Below are positions 35,259-47,383 of a DNA stretch of 64,000 bases, piece after piece. Origin of the DNA: Petrolisthes cinctipes (Eukaryota > Arthropoda > Malacostraca > Decapoda > Porcellanidae). The notes beneath the pieces were generated by a model. It saw nothing but the letters and a program-made list of their open reading frames with translations, was not told the origin of the DNA and made no database searches. The stretch covers positions 806,001 through 870,000 of the forward strand of contig JAWQEG010000084.1 in the NCBI GenBank assembly GCA_033782935.1. The letters are read 5' to 3'. The translations under genes and the position numbers were made by a program. Numbering within the stretch: the stretch's first letter is position 1; each line of letters begins with the position of its first letter.

Positions 35259-38200
35259 ATGCTAAAAATCGATCTTTTAGGTGCCAAAAAGTCGATATCT
35301 CAAATTCAGTCCCAAAACACCAGAAAATTCGATATTTAGGGGCCCCAGAAGCGATCTGTACATGCCTACTCCGTGTTAGAGTATTTTCAAAATTCATGCT
35401 CAAAACATACTGAAAATCGATCTTTTAGGTGCACAAAAGTCGATATGTGCATGCATCTTCAGTGCCCGTTTATATCTCAAATTCAGGCTCAAAACACCCG
35501 AAACATCAATATTTTGGGGTCCCAGAAGCAATCTGTACATGCTTACTCAGTGTTAGAGTATTTTCAAAATACATGCTCAAAACATACTGAAAATCGATAT
35601 TTTAGGTGCATAAAAGTCGATATGTGCATGCATCTTCAGTACCCGTTTATATCTCAAATTCAGGCTCAAAACACCCGAAAATTCAATATTTTGGGGTCCC
35701 AGAAGCAATCTGTACATGCCTACTCAGTGTTAGAGTATTTTCAAAATACAGGCCCAAAACATGCTGAAAATAGATATTTTAGATGCCAAAAGTCAATATG
35801 TGCATGTATCTTCTGTACCCGTTTATATCTCAAATTCAGGCCCAAAACACCCGAAAATTCAATATTTTGGGGTCCCAGAAGAAATCTGTACATGCCTACA
35901 CAGTGCTAGAATATTTTCAAAATATAGGCTAAAAACATGCTAAAAATCGACATTTTAGGTGCCAAAAAATCGATATCTCAAATTCAGTCCCAAAACACCC
36001 GAAAATTCGATATTTATAGGTCCCAGAAGGTATCTGTACATGCCTACTCCGTGTTAGAGTATTTTCAAAATACAGGCCAAAAACATACTGAAAATCGATC
36101 TTTTAGGTGCCCAAAAGTTGATATGTGCATGCATCTTCTGTACCCGTTTATATCTCAAATTCAGGCTCAAAACACCCGAAAATTCAATATTTTGGGGTCC
36201 CAGAAGCAATCTGTACAGTGCTAGAATATTTTCAAAATATAGGCTAAAAACACGCTAAAAATCGATCTTTTAGGTGCCAAAAAGTCGATATCTCAAATTC
36301 AGTCCCAAAACACCCGAAAATTCGATATTTAGGGGTCCCAGAAGCGATCTGTACATGCCTACTCCGTGTTAGAGTATTTTCAAAATACATGCTCAAAACA
36401 TACTGAAAATCGATCTTTTAGGTGCACAAAAGTCAATATGTGCATGCATCTTCAGTACCCGTTTATATATCAAATTCAGGCTCAAAACACCCGAAAATTC
36501 AATATTTTGGGGTCCCAGAAGCAATCTGTACATGCCTACTCAGTGTTAGAGTATTTTCAAAATACAGGCCCAAAACATGCTGAAAATCGATATTTTAGAT
36601 GCCCAAAGTCAATATGTGCATGTATCTTCTGTACCCGTTTATATCTCAAATTCAGGCTCAAAACACCCGAAAATTCAATATTTTGGGGTCCCAGAAGCAA
36701 TCTGTACATGCCTACACAGTGCTAGAATATTTTCAAAATATAGGCTAAAAACATGCTAAAAATCGATATTATAGGTGCCAAAAAATCGATATCTCAAATT
36801 CAGTCCCATAACACCCGAAAATTCGATATTTAGAGGTCCCAGAAGGTATCTGTACATGCCTACTCCGTGTTAGAGTATTTTCAAAATACAGGCCAATAAC
36901 ATACTGAAAATCGATCTTTTAGGGGCCCAAAAGTCGATATGTGCATTCATCTTCTGTACCCGATTATATCTCAAATTCTGGCCCTAAACACCCGAAAATT
37001 CGATATTTTGGGGTCCCAGAAGCGATCTGTACATGCCTACTCCGTGTTAGAGTATTTTCAAAATTCAGGCCCAAAACATTCTGAAAATCGATATTTTTGG
37101 TGCCCAAAGTCAATATGTGCATGTATCTTCTGTACCCGTTTATATCTCAAATTCAGGCTCAAAACACCCGAAAATTCAATATTTTGGGGTCCCAGAAGCA
37201 ATCTGTACATGCCTACTCAGTGCTAGAATATTTTCAAAATATAGGCTAAAAACATGCTAAAAATCGACATTTTTGGTGCCAAAAAATCGATATCTCAAAT
37301 TCAGTCCCAAAACACCCAAAAATTCGATATTTAGAGGTCCCAGAAGGTATCTATACATGCCTACTCCGTGTTAGAGTATTTTCGAAATACAGGCCAAAAT
37401 CATACTGAAAATCGATCTTTTAGGTGCCCAAAAGTCGATATGTGCATGCATCTTCTGTACCCGTTTATATCTCAAATTCAGGCCCTAAACACCTGAAAAT
37501 TCGATATTTTGGGGTCCCAGAAGCGATCTGTACATGCCTACTCCGTGTTAGAGTATTTTCAAATTTCAGGCCCAAAAAATGCTGAAAATCTATATTTTTG
37601 GTGCCCAAAGTCAATATATGCATGTATCTTCTGTACCCGTTTATATCTCAAATTCAGGCTCAAAACACCCGAAAATTCAATTTTTTGGGGTCCCAGAAGC
37701 AATCTGTACATGCCTACTCAGTGCTAGAATATTTTCAAAATATAGGCTAAAAACATGCTAAAAATCGATCTTTTAGGTGCCAAAAAGTCGATATCTCAAA
37801 AAAGTCCCAAAGTCTCAAAGTCCCAAAAAACCCGAAAATTCGATATTTAGGGGTCCCACAAGCGATATGTACATGCCTACTCCGTGTTAGAGTATTTTCA
37901 AAATACATGCTCAAAACATACTGAAAATCGATCTTTTAGGTGCACAAAAGTCGATATGTGCATGCATCTTCAGTACCCGTTTATATCTCAAATTCAGGCT
38001 CAAAACACCCTAAAATTCAATATTTTGGGGTCCCAGAAGCAATCTGTACATGTCTACTCCGTGTTAGAGTATTTTCAAAATACAGGCCAAAAACATACTG
38101 AAAATCGATCTTTTAGGTGCCCAAAAGTCGATATGTGCATGCATCTTCTGTACCCGTTTATATCTCAAATTCTGGCTCTAAACACCCGAAAATTCGATAT

Positions 38201-39115
38201 TTTGGGGTCCCAAAAGCGATCTGTACATGCCTACTCCGTGTTAGAGTATTTTCAAAATTCAGGCCCAAAACATGCTGAAAATCGATATTTTTGGTGCCCA
38301 AAGTCAATATGTGCATGTATCTTCTGTACCCGTTTATATCTCAAATTCAGGCTCAAAACACCCGAAAATTCAATATTTTGGGGTCCCAGAAGCAATCTGT
38401 ACATGCCTACTCAGTGCTAGAATATTTTCAAAATATAGGCTAAAAACATGCTAAAAATCGATCTTTTAGGTGCCAAAAAGTCGATATCTCAAATTAAGTC
38501 TTAAAAAACCCGAAAATTCGATATTTAGGGGTCCCATAAGCGATTTGTACATGCCTACTCCGTGTTAGAGTATTTTCAAAATACATGCTCAAAACATACT
38601 GAAAATCGATCTTTTAGGTGCACAAAAGTCGATATGTGCATGCATCTTCAGTACCCGTTTATATCTCAAATTCAGGCTCAAAACACCCGAAAATTCAATA
38701 TTTTGGGGTCCCAGAAGCAATCTGTACATGTCTACTCCGTGTTAGAGTATTTTCAAAATACAGGCCAAAAACATACTGAAAATCGATCTTTTAGGTGCCC
38801 AAAAGTCGATATGTGCATGCATCTTCTGTACCCGTTTATATCTCAAATTCTGGCCCTAAACACCCGAAAATTCGATATTTTGGGGTCCCAGAAGCGATCT
38901 GTACATGCCTACTCCGTGTTAGAGTATTTTCAAAATTCAGGCCCAAAACATGCTGAAAATCGATATTTTTGGTGCCCAAAGTCAATATGTGCATGTATCG
39001 TCTGTACCCGTTTATATCTCAAATTCAGGCTCAAAACACCCGAAAATTCAATATTTTGGGGTCCCAGAAGCAATCTGTACAGTGCTAGAATATTTTCAAA
39101 ATATAGGCTAAAAAC
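35259..39115 (+). repeat. Block 9: right copy of the large duplicated segment, start
   Basis: Monomer starts: S2 35259, B2 35407, B2 35584, A2 35761, S1 35937, B1/Ad 36085, S2 36252, B2 36400, A2 36577, S1 36753, B1 36901, A1 37078, S1 37254, B1 37402, A1 37579, S2 37755 (163 bp), B2 37918, B1 38095, A1 38272, S2 38448, B2 38596, B1 38773, A1d 38950. It matches 22935 onward. Shared rare marks are CACCAGAAAATT with GGGGCCCC in S2, CAGTGCCCG in B2, CATTCTGAAAA in A1, CAAAAAATGCTG, and the 8 bp triplication. Compared with the left copy it has five extra monomers (35584-36399, 816 bp) and a duplicated 678 bp unit (37918 and 38596). Confidence 0.86.
37801..37824 (+). repeat. 8 bp micro-satellite (three copies) inside S2, right copy
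   Basis: This is identical in structure to the one 13140 bp upstream, so it was carried by the large segmental duplication and did not arise twice. The S2 one unit later (38448) has a related but unexpanded AAGTCTTAAAAAACC and CCCATAAGCGATTTG, perhaps a partly reverted or independently altered relative. Confidence 0.9.
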
Positions 39116-42100
39116 ATGCTAAAAATCGATCTTTTAGGTGCCAAAAAGTCGATATCTCAAATTCAGTCCCAAAACACCCGAGAATTCGATATTTAGGGGT
39201 CCCAGAAGCGATCTGTACATGCCTACTCCGTGTTAGAGTATTTTCAAAATACATGCTCAAAACATACTGAAAATCGATCTTTTAGGTGCCCAAAGTCAAT
39301 ATGTGCATGTATCGTCTGTACCCGTTTATATCTCAAATTCAGGCTCAAAACACCCGAAAATTCAATATTTTGGGGTCCCAGAAGCAATCTGTACAGTGCT
39401 AGAATATTTTCAAAATATATGCTAAAAACATGCTAAAAATCGATCTTTTAGGTGCCAAAAAGTCGATATCTCAAATTCAGTCCCAAAACACCCGAAAATT
39501 CGATATTTACGGGTCCCACAAGCGATCTGTACATGCCTACTCCGTGTTAGAGTATTTTCAAAATACATGCTCAAAACATACTGAAAATCGATCTTTTAGG
39601 TGCACAAAAGTCGATATGTGCATGCATCTTCAGTACCCGTTTATATCTCAAATTCAGGCTCAAAACACCCGAAAATTCGATATTTTGGGGTCCCAGAAGC
39701 GATCTGTACATGCCTACTCCGTATTAGAGTATTTTCAAAATTCAGGCCCAAAACATGCTGAAAATCGATATTTTTGGTGCCCAAAGTCAATATGTGCATG
39801 TATCTTCTGTACCCGTTTATATCTCAAATTCAGGCTGAAAACACCCGAAAATTCAATATTTTGGGGTCCCAGAAGCAATCTGTACATGCCTACTCAGTGC
39901 TAGAATATTTTCAAAATATAGGCTAAAAAGATGCTAAAAATCGATATTTTAGGTGCCCAAAAGTCGATATCTCAAATTCAGTCCCAAAACACCCGAAAAT
40001 TCGATATTTAGGGGTCCCAGAAGCGATCTGTACATGCCTAATCCGTGTTAGAGTATTTTCAAAATACATGCTCAAAACATACTGAAAATCGATCTTTTAG
40101 GTGCACTTAAGTCGATATGTGCATGCATCTTCAGTACCCGTTTATATCTCAAATTCAGGCTCAAAATACCCGAAAATTCAATATTTTGGGGTCCCAGAAG
40201 CAATCTGTACATCCCTACGCAGTGTTAGAGTATTTTCAAAATACAGGCCCAAAACATGCTGAAAATCGATATTTTAGATGCCCAAAGTCAATATGTGCAT
40301 GTATCTTCTGTACCCGTTTATATCTCAAATTCAGGCTCAAAACACCCGAAAATTCAATATTTTGAGGTCCCAGAAGCAATCTGTACATGCCTACTCAGTG
40401 CTAGAATATTTTCAAAATATAGGCTAAAAACATGCTAAAAATCGATCTTTTATGTGCCAAAAAGTCGATATCTCAAATTCAGTCCCAAAACACCCGAAAA
40501 TTCGATATTTAGGGGTCCCAGAAGCGATCTGTACATGCCTACTCCGTGTTAGAGTATTTTCAAAATACATGCTCAAAACATACTGAAAATCGATCTTTTA
40601 GGTGCACAAAAGTCGATATGTGCATGCATCTTCAGTACCCGTTTATATCTCAAATTCAGGCTCAAAACACCCGAAAATTCAATATTTTGGGGTCCCAGAA
40701 GCAATCTGTACATGCCTACTCAGTGTTAGAGTATTTTCAAAATACAGGCCCAAAACATGCTGAAAATCGATATTTTAGATGCCCAGGGTCAATATGTGCA
40801 TGTATCTTCTGTACCCGTTCATATCTCAAATTCAGGCTCAAAACACCCGAAAATTCAATATTTTGGGGTCCCAGAAGCAATCTGTACATGCCTACACAGT
40901 GCTAGAATATTTTCAAAATATAGGCTAAAAACATGCTAAAAATCGACATTTTATGTGCCAAAAATCGATATCTCAAATTCAGTCCCAAAACACCCGAAAA
41001 TTCGATATTTAGAGGTCCCAGAAGGTATCTGTACATGCCTACTCCGTGTTAGAGTATTTTCAAAATACAGGCCAAAAACATACTGAAAATCGATCTTTTA
41101 GGTGCCCAAAAGTCGATATGTGCATGCATCTTCTGTAACCGTTTATATCTCAAATTCTGGCCCTAAACACCCGAAAATTCGATATTTTGGGGTCCCAGAA
41201 GCGATCTGTACATGCCTACTCCGTGTTAGAGTATTTTCAAAATTCAGGCCCAAAACATGTTGAAAATCGATATTTTTGGTGCCCAAAGTCAATATGTGCA
41301 TGTATCTTCTGTACCCGTTTATATCTCAAATTCAGGCTCAAAACATCCGAAAATTCAATATTTTGGGGTCCCAGAAGCAATCTGTACATGCCTACTCAGT
41401 GCTAGAATATTTTCAAAATATGGGCTAAAAACATGCTAAAAATCGATCTTTTAGGTGCCAAAAAGTCGATATCTCAAATTCAGTCCCAAAACACCCGAAA
41501 ATTCGATATTTAGGGGTCCCAGAAGCGATCTGTACATGCCTACTCCGTGTTAGAGTATTTTCAAAATACATGCTCAAAACATACTGAAAATCGATCTTTT
41601 AGGTGCACAAAAGTCGATATGTGCATGCATCTTCAGTACCCGTTTATATCTCAAATTCAGGCTCAAAACACCCGAAAATTCAATATTTTGGGGTCCCAGA
41701 AGCGATCTGTACATGCCTACCCCGTGTTAGAGTATTTTCAAAATACAGGCCCAAAACATGCTGAAAATCGATATTTTAGATGCCCAGGGTCAATATGTGC
41801 ATGTATCTTCTGTACCCGTTCATATCTCAAATTCAGGCTCAAAACACCCGAAAATTCAATATTTTGGGGTCCCAGAAGCAATCTGTACATGCCTACACAG
41901 TGCTAGAATATTTTCAAAATATAGGCTAAAAACATGCTAAAAATCGACATTTTATGTGCCAAAAATCGATATCTCAAATTCAGTCCCAAAACACCCGAAA
42001 ATTCGATATTTAGAGGTCCCAGAAGGTATCTGTACATGCCTACTCCGTGTTAGAGTATTTTCAAAATACAGGCCAAAAACATACTGAAAATCGATCTTTT

Positions 42101-43249
42101 AGGTGCCCAAAAGTCGATATGTGCATGCATCTTCTGTACCCGTTTATATCTCAAATTCTGGCCCTAAACACCCGAAAATTCGATATTTTGGGGTCCCAGA
42201 AGCGATCTGTACATGCCTACTCCGTGTTAGAGTATTTTCAAAATTCAGGCCCAAAACATGTTGAAAATCGATATTTTTGGTGCCCAAAGTCAATATGTGC
42301 ATGTATCTTCTGTACCCGTTTATATCTCAAATTCAGGCTCAAAACACCCGAAAATTCAATATTTTGGGGTCCCAGAAGCAATCTGTACATGCCTACTCAG
42401 TGCTAGAATATTTTCAAAATATGGGCTAAAAACATGCTAAAAATCGATCTTTTAGGTGCCAAAAAGTCGATATCTCAAATTCAGTCCCAAAACACCCGAA
42501 AATTCGATATTTAGGGGTCCCAGAAGCGATCTGTACATGCCTACTCCGTGTTAGAGTATTTTCAAAATACATGCTCAAAACATACTGAAAATCGATCTTT
42601 TAGGTGCACAAAAGTCGATATGTGCATGCATCTTCAGTACCCGTTTATATCTCAAATTCAGGCTCAAAACACCCGAAAATTCAATATTTTGGGGTCCCAG
42701 AAGCGATCTGTACATGCCTACCCCGTGTTAGAGTATTTTCAAAATACAGGCCCAAAACATGCTGAAAATCGATATTTTAGATGCCCAAAGTCAATATGTG
42801 CATGTATCTTCTGTACCCGTTTATATCTCAAATTCAGGCTCAAAACTCCCGAAAATTCAATATTTTGGGGTCCCAGAAGCAATCTGTACATGCCTACACA
42901 GTGCTAGAATATTTTCAAAATATAGGCTAAATACATGCTAAAAATCGACATTTTAGGTGCCAAAAAATCGATATCTCAAATTAAGTCCCAAAACACCCGA
43001 AAATTCGATATTTAGAGGTCCCAGAAGGTATCTGTACATGCCTACTCCGTGCTAGAGTATTTTCAAAATACAGGCCAAAAACATACTGAAAATCGATCTT
43101 TTAGGTGCCCAAAAGTCGATATGTGCATGCATCTTCTGTACCCGTTTATATCTCAAATTCTGGCTCAAAACACCCGAAAATTCAATATTTTGGGGTCCCA
43201 GAAGCAATCTGTACAGTGCTAGAATATTTTCAAAATATAGGCTAAAAAC
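39116..43249 (+). repeat. Block 10: copy 1 of a 4134 bp tandem duplication
   Basis: Monomer starts: S2 39116, B2/A1d 39264, S2 39430, B2 39578, A1 39755, S2 39931, B2 40079, A2 40256, S2 40432, B2 40580, A2 40757, S1 40933, B1 41080, A1 41257, S2 41433, B2 41581, A2 41758, S1 41934, B1 42081, A1 42258, S2 42434, B2 42582, A2 42759, S1 42935, B1/Ad 43083. Rare variants shared with the next copy at exactly +4134 include CCCGAGAATTC, CCGTATTAGAG, GCTGAAAACACC, CATCCCTACGCAG, TTTGAGGTCCC, CCCAGGGTC, TGTAACCG, AAACATCCG, AAAACTCCC and AAATACATGC. Inside it, 40757 and 41758 are a 1001 bp duplicate pair. Confidence 0.92.
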
Positions 43250-46200
43250 ATGCTAAAAATCGATCTTTTAGGTGCCAAAAAGTCGATATCTCAAATTCAG
43301 TCCCAAAACACCCGAGAATTCGATATTTAGGGGTCCCAGAAGCGATCTGTACATGCCTACTCCGTGTTAGAGTATTTTCAAAATACATGCTCAAAACATA
43401 CTGAAAATCGATCTTTTAGGTGCCCAAAGTCAATATGTGCATGTATCGTCTGTACCCGTTTATATCTCAAATTCAGGCTCAAAACACCCGAAAATTCAAT
43501 ATTTTGGGGTCCCAGAAGCAATCTGTACAGTGCTAGAATATTTTCAAAATATATGCTAAAAACATGCTAAAAATCGATCTTTTAGGTGCCAAAAAGTCGA
43601 TATCTCAAATTCAGTCCCAAAACACCCGAAAATTCGATATTTACGGGTCCCACAAGCGATCTGTACATGCCTACTCCGTGTTAGAGTATTTTCAAAATAC
43701 ATGCTCAAAACATACTGAAAATCGATCTTTTAGGTGCACAAAAGTCGATATGTGCATGCATCTTCAGTACCCGTTTATATCTCAAATTCAGGCTCAAAAC
43801 ACCCGAAAATTCGATATTTTGGGGTCCCAGAAGCGATCTGTACATGCCTACTCCGTATTAGAGTATTTTCAAAATTCAGGCCCAAAACATGCTGAAAATC
43901 GATATTTTTGGTGCCCAAAGTCAATATGTGCATGTATCTTCTGTACCCGTTTATATCTCAAATTCAGGCTGAAAACACCCGAAAATTCAATATTTTGGGG
44001 TCCCAGAAGCAATCTGTACATGCCTACTCAGTGCTAGAATATTTTCAAAATATAGGCTAAAAAGATGCTAAAAATCGATATTTTAGGTGCCCAAAAGTCG
44101 ATATCTCAAATTCAGTCCCAAAACACCCGAAAATTCGATATTTAGGGGTCCCAGAAGCGATCTGTACATGCCTAATCCGTGTTAGAGTATTTTCAAAATA
44201 CATGCTCAAAACATACTGAAAATCGATCTTTTAGGTGCACTTAAGTCGATATGTGCATGCATCTTCAGTACCCGTTTATATCTCAAATTCAGGCTCAAAA
44301 TACCCGAAAATTCAATATTTTGGGGTCCCAGAAGCAATCTGTACATCCCTACGCAGTGTTAGAGTATTTTCAAAATACAGGCCCAAAACATGCTGAAAAT
44401 CGATATTTTAGATGCCCAAAGTCAATATGTGCATGTATCTTCTGTACCCGTTTATATCTCAAATTCAGGCTCAAAACACCCGAAAATTCAATATTTTGAG
44501 GTCCCAGAAGCAATCTGTACATGCCTACTCAGTGCTAGAATATTTTCAAAATATAGGCTAAAAACATGCTAAAAATCGATCTTTTATGTGCCAAAAAGTC
44601 GATATCTCAAATTCAGTCCCAAAACACCCGAAAATTCGATATTTAGGGGTCCCAGAAGCGATCTGTACATGCCTACTCCGTGTTAGAGTATTTTCAAAAT
44701 ACATGCTCAAAACATACTGAAAATCGATCTTTTAGGTGCACAAAAGTCGATATGTGCATGCATCTTCAGTACCCGTTTATATCTCAAATTCAGGCTCAAA
44801 ACACCCGAAAATTCAATATTTTGGGGTCCCAGAAGCAATCTGTACATGCCTACTCAGTGTTAGAGTATTTTCAAAATACAGGCCCAAAACATGCTGAAAA
44901 TCGATATTTTAGATGCCCAGGGTCAATATGTGCATGTATCTTCTGTACCCGTTCATATCTCAAATTCAGGCTCAAAACACCCGAAAATTCAATATTTTGG
45001 GGTCCCAGAAGCAATCTGTACATGCCTACACAGTGCTAGAATATTTTCAAAATATAGGCTAAAAACATGCTAAAAATCGACATTTTATGTGCCAAAAATC
45101 GATATCTCAAATTCAGTCCCAAAACACCCGAAAATTCGATATTTAGAGGTCCCAGAAGGTATCTGTACATGCCTACTCCGTGTTAGAGTATTTTCAAAAT
45201 ACAGGCCAAAAACATACTGAAAATCGATCTTTTAGGTGCCCAAAAGTCGATATGTGCATGCATCTTCTGTAACCGTTTATATCTCAAATTCTGGCCCTAA
45301 ACACCCGAAAATTCGATATTTTGGGGTCCCAGAAGCGATCTGTACATGCCTACTCCGTGTTAGAGTATTTTCAAAATTCAGGCCCAAAACATGTTGAAAA
45401 TCGATATTTTTGGTGCCCAAAGTCAATATGTGCATGTATCTTCTGTACCCGTTTATATCTCAAATTCAGGCTCAAAACATCCGAAAATTCAATATTTTGG
45501 GGTCCCAGAAGCAATCTGTACATGCCTACTCAGTGCTAGAATATTTTCAAAATATGGGCTAAAAACATGCTAAAAATCGATCTTTTAGGTGCCAAAAAGT
45601 CGATATCTCAAATTCAGTCCCAAAACACCCGAAAATTCGATATTTAGGGGTCCCAGAAGCGATCTGTACATGCCTACTCCGTGTTAGAGTATTTTCAAAA
45701 TACATGCTCAAAACATACTGAAAATCGATCTTTTAGGTGCACAAAAGTCGATATGTGCATGCATCTTCAGTACCCGTTTATATCTCAAATTCAGGCTCAA
45801 AACACCCGAAAATTCAATATTTTGGGGTCCCAGAAGCGATCTGTACATGCCTACCCCGTGTTAGAGTATTTTCAAAATACAGGCCCAAAACATGCTGAAA
45901 ATCGATATTTTAGATGCCCAGGGTCAATATGTGCATGTATCTTCTGTACCCGTTCATATCTCAAATTCAGGCTCAAAACACCCGAAAATTCAATATTTTG
46001 GGGTCCCAGAAGCAATCTGTACATGCCTACACAGTGCTAGAATATTTTCAAAATATAGGCTAAAAACATGCTAAAAATCGACATTTTATGTGCCAAAAAT
46101 CGATATCTCAAATTCAGTCCCAAAACACCCGAAAATTCGATATTTAGAGGTCCCAGAAGGTATCTGTACATGCCTACTCCGTGTTAGAGTATTTTCAAAA

Positions 46201-47383
46201 TACAGGCCAAAAACATACTGAAAATCGATCTTTTAGGTGCCCAAAAGTCGATATGTGCATGCATCTTCTGTACCCGTTTATATCTCAAATTCTGGCCCTA
46301 AACACCCGAAAATTCGATATTTTGGGGTCCCAGAAGCGATCTGTACATGCCTACTCCGTGTTAGAGTATTTTCAAAATTCAGGCCCAAAACATGTTGAAA
46401 ATCGATATTTTTGGTGCCCAAAGTCAATATGTGCATGTATCTTCTGTACCCGTTTATATCTCAAATTCAGGCTCAAAACACCCGAAAATTCAATATTTTG
46501 GGGTCCCAGAAGCAATCTGTACATGCCTACTCAGTGCTAGAATATTTTCAAAATATGGGCTAAAAACATGCTAAAAATCGATCTTTTAGGTGCCAAAAAG
46601 TCGATATCTCAAATTCAGTCCCAAAACACCCGAAAATTCGATATTTAGGGGTCCCAGAAGCGATCTGTACATGCCTACTCCGTGTTAGAGTATTTTCAAA
46701 ATACATGCTCAAAACATACTGAAAATCGATCTTTTAGGTGCACAAAAGTCGATATGTGCATGCATCTTCAGTACCCGTTTATATCTCAAATTCAGGCTCA
46801 AAACACCCGAAAATTCAATATTTTGGGGTCCCAGAAGCGATCTGTACATGCCTACCCCGTGTTAGAGTATTTTCAAAATACAGGCCCAAAACATGCTGAA
46901 AATCGATATTTTAGATGCCCAAAGTCAATATGTGCATGTATCTTCTGTACCCGTTTATATCTCAAATTCAGGCTCAAAACTCCCGAAAATTCAATATTTT
47001 GGGGTCCCAGAAGCAATCTGTACATGCCTACACAGTGCTAGAATATTTTCAAAATATAGGCTAAATACATGCTAAAAATCGACATTTTAGGTGCCAAAAA
47101 ATCGATATCTCAAATTAAGTCCCAAAACACCCGAAAATTCGATATTTAGAGGTCCCAGAAGGTATCTGTACATGCCTACTCCGTGCTAGAGTATTTTCAA
47201 AATACAGGCCAAAAACATACTGAAAATCGATCTTTTAGGTGCCCAAAAGTCGATATGTGCATGCATCTTCTGTACCCGTTTATATCTCAAATTCTGGCTC
47301 AAAACACCCGAAAATTCAATATTTTGGGGTCCCAGAAGCAATCTGTACAGTGCTAGAATATTTTCAAAGTATAGGCTAAAAAC
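43250..47383 (+). repeat. Block 11: copy 2 of the 4134 bp tandem duplication
   Basis: Monomer starts: S2 43250, B2/A1d 43398, S2 43564, B2 43712, A1 43889, S2 44065, B2 44213, A2 44390, S2 44566, B2 44714, A2 44891, S1 45067, B1 45214, A1 45391, S2 45567, B2 45715, A2 45892, S1 46068, B1 46215, A1 46392, S2 46568, B2 46716, A2 46893, S1 47069, B1/Ad 47217. I found no difference from copy 1 at about fifteen rare sites until the last monomer, where TTTCAAAGTATAGG (near 47363) replaces TTTCAAAATATAGG. From there the sequence follows 28.4 kb instead. The copy is either very young or an assembly duplication. Confidence 0.92.
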
